DNA of 5,872 nt from JBJXFK01 sp046155505 (GTDB lineage: Bacteria; Planctomycetota; Phycisphaerae; UBA1845; Fen-1342). The notes under the pieces were generated by a model. The model made no database searches. It was not told the DNA's origin and saw only the letters and a list, made by a program, of their open reading frames with translations. A program made the position numbers and the translations under genes. This document shows, piece after piece, positions 1-5,872 of this stretch. The stretch covers positions 1 to 5,872 of the forward strand of contig JBJXFK010000215.1 in the NCBI GenBank assembly GCA_046155505.1, written 5' to 3'. Positions within the stretch are counted from its first letter, which is position 1. Each line of letters starts with the position of its first letter.

Positions 1-119
1 TGACCGTCCACCGAATGCACCGTGAGCCGATAGTTGTCGCCCTCGTCCAGCACAGCCTGCAACTCCTGCTGCACGGCGTCGAGCTGCTCGGGGCGGATGA
101 TGGCTAAGACGAGCTTCAT
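1..119 (-). CDS. glnB: P-II family nitrogen regulatory protein, N-terminal part (cut by window edge)
   Basis: The first 39 codons are visible, beginning MKLVLAIIRPEQLDAVQQEL, the beta1-alpha1 start of PII signalling proteins (GlnB/GlnK). PII trimers sense 2-oxoglutarate, ATP/ADP and often glutamine-dependent modification, and regulate ammonium uptake and assimilation in the cytoplasm. The ATG (117-119) is preceded by GGAG (129-132 on the minus strand) with a 9-nt spacer, which supports this start. The gene lies 117 nt downstream of amt in the same direction, so a GlnK-like role in gating the transporter is likely. Compared with E. coli GlnB, the stretch between alpha1 and beta2 (AVLDEGDNYRLTV) appears about four residues longer and acidic. 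The T-loop and C-terminus are outside the window, so GlnB and GlnK cannot be told apart; the symbol is family-level only. Confidence 0.9.
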   Translation of the reverse strand, partial: MKLVLAIIRPEQLDAVQQELQAVLDEGDNYRLTVHSVDG

Positions 120-128
120 TTGTTAGAT

Positions 129-132
129 CTCC
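129..132 (-). promoter_or_regulatory. Ribosome binding site of the PII gene
   Basis: GGAG on the minus strand, separated by nine nucleotides from the ATG at 117-119. It lies just outside the 141-232 inverted repeat, so it would remain single-stranded if that hairpin formed. Confidence 0.7.
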
Positions 133-140
133 GGCAGCGA

Positions 141-232
141 AATGCAGAATGAAGAACGCAGAATCAAGTTCGCACGTCAATGCGGCATGCCCGCCGCAAG
201 TCTTCTTCATTCTGCATTCTTCATTCTGCATT
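141..232. repeat. 24-bp inverted repeat between amt and the PII gene, with a nested small stem
   Basis: Arms 141-164 and 209-232 are reverse complements over 24 positions with one exception (C157 against A216). In RNA made from the minus strand, the sense of amt and PII, that position becomes a G-U wobble, so the whole 24-bp stem can pair. The 44-nt loop contains a second stem, TGCGGC (181-186) with GCCGCA (193-198). The right arm is part of a perfect tandem duplication of CTTCATTCTGCATT (205-218 and 219-232). The structure begins four nucleotides after the amt stop codon and ends 21 nt before the PII ATG. No U-run follows the stem, so it is not a textbook intrinsic terminator. It may be an mRNA processing or stabilising element, an attenuator, or a copy of a dispersed extragenic repeat. 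Confidence 0.85.
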
Positions 233-236
233 CGCC

Positions 237-1496
237 TTACAAGTGGTATCCCCGCTCTCCGTGAATCGTGATGTCGAGGCCGTCGCGTTCTTGTTGATCC
301 GTCACGCGCAGGCCCATCGTCGCGGCGACGATGCCGCCGATGACGAGCGTGCCCACCACGGCAAACGCGATCGCGGCCCCTGCGCCGACAAACTGCTTGA
401 TCAATTGTGCCGAATCGCCATAGACGAGCCCAGCGACCGGAATCGAACAAAATATCCCCGTCGCGATCGCCCCCCACAACCCGCCCACGCCGTGCACGCC
501 GAACGCGTCGAGCGAATCGTCATAGCCGAATCGAGCCTTCAGTCGGCACGCGAAGTAGCAGACGAGCGACGCGACCGCACCGATGACAATCGCCCACACA
601 GGCTGCACATGTCCCGCCGCGGGCGTAATGGCGACCAAACCGGCGATGATGCCCGACGCCATGCCCAGGCTCGTCGGCTTGCCATGATGCAGCCACTCAA
701 TCAGCATCCAGACCAGCGCGGCGGTCGCCGCTGCCGTCTGCGTCGTCGTAAAGGCCAGGCCCGCGATCGAACCCGCGACCGGATTCTCAAAGCCCACCGC
801 GCTGCCCGCGTTGAAGCCAAACCAGCCGAACCAGAGCAATCCCGCGCCAGTGAGCGTCATGGTCAGGTTGTTCGGCTGAATCGCACCGGTCGGATAGTCG
901 CGCCGCTTGCCGATCATGAGCGCCAGCACGAGAGCCGACACGCCGGACGAAATGTGTACCACCGTGCCGCCCGCGAAATCGAGCACGCCGTACTTGAACA
1001 GCCACCCGTCGGCGGCCCAGACCCAGTGCGCGAGCGGGCAGTAAATCAGCGTTGCCCACAGCACGATGAACGCGATGAAGCTCGACAGTTTCATGCGCTC
1101 GGCCACCGCGCCGCTGATCAGCGCCGGGGTGATGATCGCGAACTTGCCCTGAAACATGATGAACACAAATTCGGGAATCGACTTGTCGGCGAACAGTTGC
1201 GTGTGCGGCAAGCCGTGCAGGCCGATCAGCTCGGATTTCCAGCCGAACCATCCACCGTAGCTGGTGCCGAAGGCGATCGCATAGCCGACGAGCACCCATT
1301 GCACGCCGATGACGGCCATCGCGACGAAGCTGTACATCATGGTGGCGAGGATGTTCTTTTGGCGGACCATGCCGCCGTAAAAGAGGGCGAGGCCGGGCAC
1401 CATGAGCAGGACCATCGCCGAACTGGCGAGCATCCATGCGGTGCTGCCGGAGTCGATGACGGCGGGGTCGGCGAAGGCGAGCAATTGAGCGAGCAT
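237..1496 (-). CDS. amt: Ammonium transporter, Amt/AmtB family
   Basis: This complete 419-residue inner-membrane channel conducts ammonium/ammonia as a trimer. About eleven membrane segments can be seen (roughly residues 21-41, 52-76, 109-130, 136-158, 175-195, 211-233, 240-267, 275-292, 298-317, 332-356, 366-396). Key residues match E. coli AmtB: the Phe gate F119 (FQGKFA) and F228 (WFGFNAGS), W160 and S232 at the recruitment site, D173 in the family signature DFAGGTVVH, and the pore histidine pair H181 and H335. The tail RVTDQQERDGLDITIHGERG is the conserved cytoplasmic region that contacts PII. The ATG at 1494-1496 is the only reasonable start, because an in-frame TGA lies four codons upstream. 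GGTGA (1506-1510) with a 9-nt spacer is a fair ribosome site. There is only a short hydrophobic stub (MLAQLLAFA) before the first segment and no full signal peptide, unlike E. coli AmtB. The PII gene follows, so the order is amt-PII rather than the more familiar glnK-amtB. Confidence 0.98.
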   Translation of the reverse strand: MLAQLLAFADPAVIDSGSTAWMLASSAMVLLMVPGLALFYGGMVRQKNILATMMYSFVAMAVIGVQWVLVGYAIAFGTSYGGWFGWKSELIGLHGLPHTQLFADKSIPEFVFIMFQGKFAIITPALISGAVAERMKLSSFIAFIVLWATLIYCPLAHWVWAADGWLFKYGVLDFAGGTVVHISSGVSALVLALMIGKRRDYPTGAIQPNNLTMTLTGAGLLWFGWFGFNAGSAVGFENPVAGSIAGLAFTTTQTAAATAALVWMLIEWLHHGKPTSLGMASGIIAGLVAITPAAGHVQPVWAIVIGAVASLVCYFACRLKARFGYDDSLDAFGVHGVGGLWGAIATGIFCSIPVAGLVYGDSAQLIKQFVGAGAAIAFAVVGTLVIGGIVAATMGLRVTDQQERDGLDITIHGERGYHL

Positions 1497-1505
1497 GTGA
1501 GGTCG

Positions 1506-1510
1506 TCACC
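1506..1510 (-). promoter_or_regulatory. Probable ribosome binding site of amt
   Basis: GGTGA on the minus strand, nine nucleotides before the ATG at 1494-1496, matching part of the anti-Shine-Dalgarno complement. The TGA within it is also the in-frame stop that rules out a longer Amt N-terminus. Confidence 0.5.
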
Positions 1511-1591
1511 GCTTTCGAGCCGACGCGTTCCTGGTGGCGCCGGGAACCGCGAGACATACGAACGATGCGTTCAGGCCCGCACCGCGCCGCC

Positions 1592-1612
1592 CCGAACCGC
1601 GTGTGCGTTCGG
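1592..1612. other. Small imperfect hairpin upstream of amt
   Basis: CCGAAC (1592-1597) pairs with GTTCGG (1607-1612). After one bulged base (1598), GC (1599-1600) pairs with GC (1605-1606) around the loop GTGT, giving an eight-pair stem. It is about 96 nt before the amt start. No U-run follows on the minus strand, so a terminator role for the helicase transcript is only a possibility. Confidence 0.4.
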
Positions 1613-1714
1613 CCGGCAAAGTGCGGAGGATAAGGACGACCCGGTTTTGCGCGACAGGGGGCGAGGTGAGTTTTCGAATTTGGATTATTCAGAACGCGTG
1701 CTCGCTTCGCTCGC

Positions 1715-1809
1715 GTTCACTCGCTGGCGCGTCGCGTTCGGATCGGCTCGCTGCGCTCTCGTTCACTCGCTTGCGCGTCGCGTTCGGATCGCTGGCGCGA
1801 TGCGTTCGG
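1715..1809. repeat. Direct repeats of 31 bp with a third partial copy
   Basis: Copy one (1715-1745) and copy two (1761-1791) are identical at 30 of 31 positions, differing only at 1726 (G) versus 1772 (T), with a period of 46 bp. A third partial copy (1790-1809) matches 1722-1741 at 18 of 20 positions. On the minus strand the unit contains the phrase CAGCGAGTGAACG or its AAGCGAGTGAACG variant. Short phrases of this kind are, from memory, common in extragenic regions of GC-rich planctomycete genomes. No terminal inverted repeats or coding capacity are seen. Confidence 0.85.
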
Positions 1810-1823
1810 AGTCGCTCGTCCCA

Positions 1824-1848
1824 ACTCGCTACTCTTTACTCGCTACTC
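1824..1848. repeat. 11-bp direct repeat with 14-nt period covering the helicase stop codon
   Basis: ACTCGCTACTC occurs at 1824-1834 and again at 1838-1848. On the minus strand this reads as repeated AGTAGCGAGT and supplies both the TAG stop codon (1829-1831) and the last helicase residues (about GVASKE). The same kind of low-complexity sequence continues to about 1855. Confidence 0.75.
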
Positions 1849-4800
1849 CGCACTCCCCCGCGGCGACCACGGCATCCGCTTGCGATCGGATCGCGCTGGT
1901 AACGCGTTGCTCGTCGCGCAGCAGCGAAGTGGACCATGCGCGATAGAGCGACCAGCCTTGCGACGCGAGGATCCACGCGCGGAACACTTCCCACTCGACC
2001 GGGTCGGTGGCTTGGTCGAAGCGATTCCAGTCGCATAGCACGCCGACGGTCACGTCTTCGCTGCGCTGCGGGTGGCTGAGCGCGACGTCGATCATGAATG
2101 CATCGTTGCCCCAGTGTACGACGCTGCCGACGCCGAGTTGCGTGCGCAACCGCTCGGCCAATCCGAGGGCAAACTTTGAAGGATGCTTGGAACGCCACTC
2201 AATCACGCGGCGATTCGGACCCGCGGCCTCGCCGTCCGCACTGTCGGCGGCACCCGTCGCTCTGGCAGCGTCCGCATGGGTTTGCTCATAGTTCGTGGCC
2301 ATCTCCTCGGCTGCCTTTAGATATGCGAGCAGCAACCACCCGCCGGTCGGCACCTGCCCGGATGGGATCGGCGGCAGGGCGTGATAGACGTCGCGCGGGA
2401 TCGACGTGACCAGATGCACTTCGTGCCGCGCGCGCGTGATAAGCACGTTGAGTCTTCGTCCGCCGCCCGCAGTGACCAGCGGGCCGAAGCTGCGGCGGAA
2501 CTTGCCGTCCGGCGCGCGGCCATAGGTCGTGCTGATGATGATGTGATCGCGCTCGTCGCCCTGCACGTTTTCGAGGTTTTTGACGAAGAGCCCCTCGAAC
2601 GAGCCGTGCCCGCGGCGCTGGCGTGATGCCGCAAGCCGGGCAGAAAACGCGGCGTCGGCCTCGGCCGCTTCGCTCAGTCGCTCGGTGATCAGATCGCGCT
2701 GCACTATGTTGAAGCATGCGATGCCGATCGACGGCGGCTCGGCCCGACGCAGCAGATCGCGAACGATCTGCACCACGCGATCCGCCTCCAATTCGTTCGA
2801 ACGCTCCTTGTACACGCCATCGACGCGGTTGAGCGAAATCGGTGCATAGCGCGTTCGATTCGCCGGATGTCCGGGGATGGGTTGCAGTCGCGAGCCGTAG
2901 AAGTGCTGATTGCTGAAGTCGATCAGGTCGGAGTTTCGCGAGCGATAGTGGACGTCGAGATAACACTGCTGAACATCGAGGCTTAGCGCGGCGGCGAGCA
3001 GATCCTCGACTTCCTTTTGCTGCACTTCGAACAGGCTCTGCTCGGTGTCGGCGGCTTCGGCGTCGCTTTGCACCACGCCCGACTCGAAGAACCGCGTGGG
3101 CGGAAGCTGTTTCGGATCGCCGGCGATGACGACGCGCTTGCCGCGCGTGAGCACCGGGAGTGCTTCTTCGAGGCGGCACTGCGAGCTTTCGTCGAAGACG
3201 ATGACGTCGAACTGCGCGGCTCGCGGGAAAATTTGTGCGACGGTTTCGGGGCTGGCCATCCAGACCGGGGCGAGATCGAAGAGCGGATCGCCGCCTTCGA
3301 TCTTCTCGCCTGCGTCGATCACGCGCCGGAGACGCATGGCGTTTTTGCCGCGCAGCGTCAGGCGGCGTTTCAACTCGGCACCGGCGGAATTTAGCCGCGA
3401 CAATGTGCCGGCCATGAGCCGTTCCTGCTGCAACTCGGTCCAGCGATGGAGCGTGAATTGCGTGACGGCGACCGCTTTTTGCTGGTTGAGCTTGCCATAG
3501 CGATCGAACATCGTTTGCAGGCGATGGGCGTCGGTAGCGGCGAGGCGCGGGCTTGCCGCGAGGCGGGCGTCAATATCGCAACGCAGCGCCCGCGCGCGTA
3601 GGGTGTCGCGATACTCGTCTACCGACGCGTTTTTGGTACAGAGTTTCGCAAGCGCGGGCCGCAAGCCGTCCGGCAATCCTGCGACGGCGGCGTTGATGCG
3701 GACGACATCCTCAAGCGTATCGACGGTCGCGCGGAGCGCTTCGCAGGCTGCGCATACGCCATCGCCGGCCCGCAATCTGGCGTCGAAATCCTTGATCCAC
3801 GCCGGCGAGAAGAGGCTGCACTCGATGATCGTCTGTTGCAGCGCGACGACGGCAGCCGCCCGCGCGGGCGAAGCGCGCAAGCCGGTGACGAGGCGATCGC
3901 TGGTTGACTTACCGAGGAGCACGTCGCTCGCGACGGCTCGGACGCACGTGAGATGCGAATCGCTCCACAGGCGATCAATCAACGCGAGGGTATCGCTGAT
4001 CTGTTTCGCCGTTTTTTGTAAGTCGGCGTCCGCGGGTGGTGCCGTCGTTGGCGATTCACCTTTCAAGCCGGCGGCAACCATATGAACCACAATGCGCGCA
4101 CGCGACGCGACCAGAAATTCACGCACACGCGTGGCATTCTCGCGCGTCAGCGTGAGCCCAAACGTCGTGAGCGCCGCCGTCGCCGGTTTGTTCACGCCGA
4201 ACGTGAAAAACCGGCGAATCGAGCCGGCGATTGCCAGATAGTCGTCGAGCGCCGCGATCTCGCGATTGAGTCGCCCGATGTCGGCGCTGCCGACCGGCAT
4301 GGCGAGCGCGAGTTCGGCATCGAGGGCCTTGGCGGCGACTTGCCCAACCGCGTCGCGCGCGGCGTCCCAAGTTTGCCGTCTGGCACAAAGGTCGGCGGCG
4401 TCGAGTGCCGCAAATTTCTTCAGCATCGCCGGATCGACGCTTGCGATCGCCTGTTCAACGGCGTCTGCGAGCGAGATGCGTGCCTTGGCCTGCTCCGTAA
4501 TGTCGCCATCCACTCCAAACGCGGGAATTTCATCACACCGCGTCGCATCGGCACTCGCGGCTCGCTCGCAGATTCGATCGACCGCAGCCCGCACGTCGCT
4601 GCTCGCGCGGCGCAGCAGCGCATTGACCGACACTCCCGCCGCCGTGCGCCACGGGTTTTCGCCGATCTTTACCAGTACGCTGCGGCGGAAGACATCTTCG
4701 ATCGCCAGGCCGCTTTGCTCGACCTCGTTTAGCGACACATGCACGTCGCCAATCGCGTCGGCGACCTGCGCCGGCGCGGGCGTCGTTAGCCACTCGCCGA

Positions 4801-5872
4801 CCAGATCGTGAAACGACATCGCGCCCGGCTGCGGCGGCTGCATGACATCGCCATAATTCTGCGTCAATTCGGCGTGAATGCTACCGAGTTCGACGTCGAG
4901 CCGATCGATCTCGCCATGCGCGGCGGCGTGCGTTTTGCGTTCGCCGAGCGATTCGAGTTGCTCACGCAGCTTGAGATACAAGTCCTTCTGATCGCGCTGC
5001 GGATCGTGAATCACCGCACACAGCCCGCCGAGTCCGATGTGTTCGAGGCGGCTGGCCACCACATCGAGCGCCGTCCGCTTGTCGCAGACAAACAGCACCC
5101 GCTGCCCGGCGGCGAGGTGATCGCCAATGATGTTGGTGATCGTCTGGCTTTTGCCCGTGCCCGGCGGACCATGCACAACGAGTACCGGCGACTCGCGACT
5201 CAGGCGCACGGCCCGCGCCTGACACGGGTCGGCATGGGTGACGAGCCGTTCGTCCTGAAAATTGCGCAGGCGCTTCGCCGGCGCGCCGGGGACGAGGCGC
5301 GGTTCTTCGAACGTCGCCTTCACGTCGAGAAAGCTGCGAATCGGCCCGTCGGGCGCGCCTTCCTCGATCATTGCTTGCGTGTCGCGGATGAGCGCCTGAT
5401 TCGACATGGGGAACAGGCCGATGACGGCGCTGCTCAGGATTTCGGGCTTGGTCGTCGTCTCGTCGCTGCGGGGGCATGGGACCAGCGACCAGTCGGTGGG
5501 TGGCTCGCCGCTCGCCGCGGGATCGCCACCACCTGCAAGCGCCGCAGGCAGCGACACTTCGAGCAGCTTTGCGACGCGCGACGCCAGCTCGGCGATCTCG
5601 CGCCAGGGCTGCGCGCCGTCTTCGTCGCTGAACGATAGCTCGATCGATTCGCCGGTCTGCTGTTCGAGCCAGGCGAGCAGGGCAGCGTTCGGTGTGACGC
5701 GATCGACCTCGTCTTCGCGGCAGGCGATCTCGATGCCGGGCCGCGCGCCGCCTTTGACGGTGACATCGACCGGGATGAACGCGAGCGGGGCGAGAATGCG
5801 GCGGCTCGTCGCGCCCGACTTTCCGCTCCACGCGCCAGGCGGAATCGACAAGATCGGAAAGCCGACGCTGAG
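1829..5872 (-). CDS. Large SF1 (Upf1-like, AAA_11/AAA_12) helicase with C-terminal Vsr-like nuclease fold; 5' end outside window
   Basis: About 1347 residues are visible and the frame stays open to the right edge, so the N-terminus is missing. Residues below count from the TTG at 5849-5851, which is not a likely start because homologous-looking sequence continues upstream (LSVGFPIL). Order: the end of an accessory N-terminal region with the APLAFIPVDV and DEVDRVTPNAALL patterns seen ahead of the helicase in DUF4011-type proteins; Q-like motif DPCQ (208-211); Walker A GPPGTGKS (228-235, nt 5147-5170); motif Ia VLFVCDKRTALDVV (252-265); a long, Ala-rich, mostly helical insertion (about 300-860); Walker B FDESSQ (886-891, nt 3179-3196); motif III GDPKQLPP (911-918); HYRS (968-971); motif V VQGDERD (1096-1102); motif VI NVLITRAR (1135-1142). 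Residues about 1214-1320 resemble the Vsr/MTES_1575 PD-(D/E)XK domain, with SKFALGLAERL, MIDVAL, VGVLCDW and GWSLYRAWST, but the usual IECDG glutamate is leucine (L1272). The ATPase should couple ATP hydrolysis to movement on nucleic acid. The architecture resembles DUF4011-helicase-Vsr (Hhe) anti-phage proteins; a defence role is inferred. Transcribed toward amt, 332 bp away. Confidence 0.92.
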   Translation of the reverse strand, partial: LSVGFPILSIPPGAWSGKSGATSRRILAPLAFIPVDVTVKGGARPGIEIACREDEVDRVTPNAALLAWLEQQTGESIELSFSDEDGAQPWREIAELASRVAKLLEVSLPAALAGGGDPAASGEPPTDWSLVPCPRSDETTTKPEILSSAVIGLFPMSNQALIRDTQAMIEEGAPDGPIRSFLDVKATFEEPRLVPGAPAKRLRNFQDERLVTHADPCQARAVRLSRESPVLVVHGPPGTGKSQTITNIIGDHLAAGQRVLFVCDKRTALDVVASRLEHIGLGGLCAVIHDPQRDQKDLYLKLREQLESLGERKTHAAAHGEIDRLDVELGSIHAELTQNYGDVMQPPQPGAMSFHDLVGEWLTTPAPAQVADAIGDVHVSLNEVEQSGLAIEDVFRRSVLVKIGENPWRTAAGVSVNALLRRASSDVRAAVDRICERAASADATRCDEIPAFGVDGDITEQAKARISLADAVEQAIASVDPAMLKKFAALDAADLCARRQTWDAARDAVGQVAAKALDAELALAMPVGSADIGRLNREIAALDDYLAIAGSIRRFFTFGVNKPATAALTTFGLTLTRENATRVREFLVASRARIVVHMVAAGLKGESPTTAPPADADLQKTAKQISDTLALIDRLWSDSHLTCVRAVASDVLLGKSTSDRLVTGLRASPARAAAVVALQQTIIECSLFSPAWIKDFDARLRAGDGVCAACEALRATVDTLEDVVRINAAVAGLPDGLRPALAKLCTKNASVDEYRDTLRARALRCDIDARLAASPRLAATDAHRLQTMFDRYGKLNQQKAVAVTQFTLHRWTELQQERLMAGTLSRLNSAGAELKRRLTLRGKNAMRLRRVIDAGEKIEGGDPLFDLAPVWMASPETVAQIFPRAAQFDVIVFDESSQCRLEEALPVLTRGKRVVIAGDPKQLPPTRFFESGVVQSDAEAADTEQSLFEVQQKEVEDLLAAALSLDVQQCYLDVHYRSRNSDLIDFSNQHFYGSRLQPIPGHPANRTRYAPISLNRVDGVYKERSNELEADRVVQIVRDLLRRAEPPSIGIACFNIVQRDLITERLSEAAEADAAFSARLAASRQRRGHGSFEGLFVKNLENVQGDERDHIIISTTYGRAPDGKFRRSFGPLVTAGGGRRLNVLITRARHEVHLVTSIPRDVYHALPPIPSGQVPTGGWLLLAYLKAAEEMATNYEQTHADAARATGAADSADGEAAGPNRRVIEWRSKHPSKFALGLAERLRTQLGVGSVVHWGNDAFMIDVALSHPQRSEDVTVGVLCDWNRFDQATDPVEWEVFRAWILASQGWSLYRAWSTSLLRDEQRVTSAIRSQADAVVAAGECGVASKE

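Larger units (their letters stand above)
1497..1828. other. 332-bp intergenic region between helicase and amt, no gene seen
   Basis: No credible coding sequence is present on either strand; the open frames here translate to Arg/Ser/Leu-rich repeat-derived peptides. The half next to the helicase is filled with direct repeats (1715-1809, and the shorter one reaching past 1828). The half next to amt holds a small imperfect hairpin (1592-1612) and should contain the amt promoter if amt is transcribed separately from the helicase. I searched for a sigma-54 type GG-N10-GC element with the usual surrounding bases and for clear -35/-10 boxes on the minus strand, and found none I would defend. Confidence 0.7.

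Noticed and set aside
141..232. Classical Rho-independent terminator
   Set aside because: The stem is long but not followed by a U-run on either strand and its loop is 44 nt.
787..1557. 256-codon minus-strand open frame overlapping amt
   Set aside because: It is an out-of-frame shadow of amt with an Arg/His-rich product and no recognisable domain. It does not supply a signal peptide for Amt either.
1715..1809. CRISPR array
   Set aside because: Only two full copies exist, the 15-bp spacing is too short for spacers, and the third copy is partial and abuts the second.
1534..1902. 122-codon plus-strand open frame across the intergenic region
   Set aside because: Much of its product is translated from the direct repeats, it overlaps the helicase 3' end in antisense, and it has no family resemblance.
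180..1946. 588-codon open frame on the plus strand, antisense to amt
   Set aside because: It runs opposite an unmistakable amt gene, is rich in Arg, Ala, His and Asp as expected for an antisense frame of GC-rich coding DNA, and its ends are translated repeats.
4808..5638. 276-codon plus-strand open frame opposite the helicase
   Set aside because: It is antisense to conserved helicase motifs including Walker A, and its composition is that of a shadow frame.
5849..5851. TTG as the helicase start codon
   Set aside because: The frame continues upstream to the edge with sequence (LSVGFPIL) that fits the family, there is no ribosome site that can be judged, and the protein would begin in the middle of a domain.

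Overview
The window looks like a fragment of a GC-rich bacterial chromosome. All three genes I can support lie on the minus strand. In order of transcription they are a very large SF1 helicase (open at the right edge of the window), an Amt-type ammonium transporter, and the start of a PII nitrogen-regulatory protein (cut by the left edge). High GC, the style of the PII N-terminus and the extragenic repeats fit a planctomycete or a similar GC-rich environmental bacterium. That placement is an inference from style, not a proven identification.

Layout from right to left: positions 5872-1829 hold about 1347 visible residues of a helicase with the full set of SF1 (Upf1/AAA_11-AAA_12-like) motifs and a C-terminal Vsr/MTES_1575-like nuclease fold whose catalytic residues look degraded. 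Its true start is outside the window. Positions 1828-1497 are a 332-bp non-coding gap with a 31-bp direct repeat, a partial third copy, a shorter repeat with 14-nt period that runs into the helicase stop codon, and a small hairpin. Positions 1496-237 are a complete amt gene. Positions 236-120 carry a striking 24-bp inverted repeat between amt and the PII gene. Positions 119-1 are the first 39 codons of the PII protein.

The amt and PII genes form a functional pair: the transporter brings in ammonium and PII can bind its cytoplasmic face to shut it when nitrogen is plentiful. The Amt C-terminus keeps the conserved tail expected for that contact. The helicase is unrelated to nitrogen metabolism. 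Its architecture resembles large single-protein helicase-nuclease systems linked to anti-phage defence, such as the DUF4011-helicase-Vsr (Hhe) type, and it is the most interesting gene here. The repeats in the gap may mark the border between an accessory gene and a core nitrogen locus.
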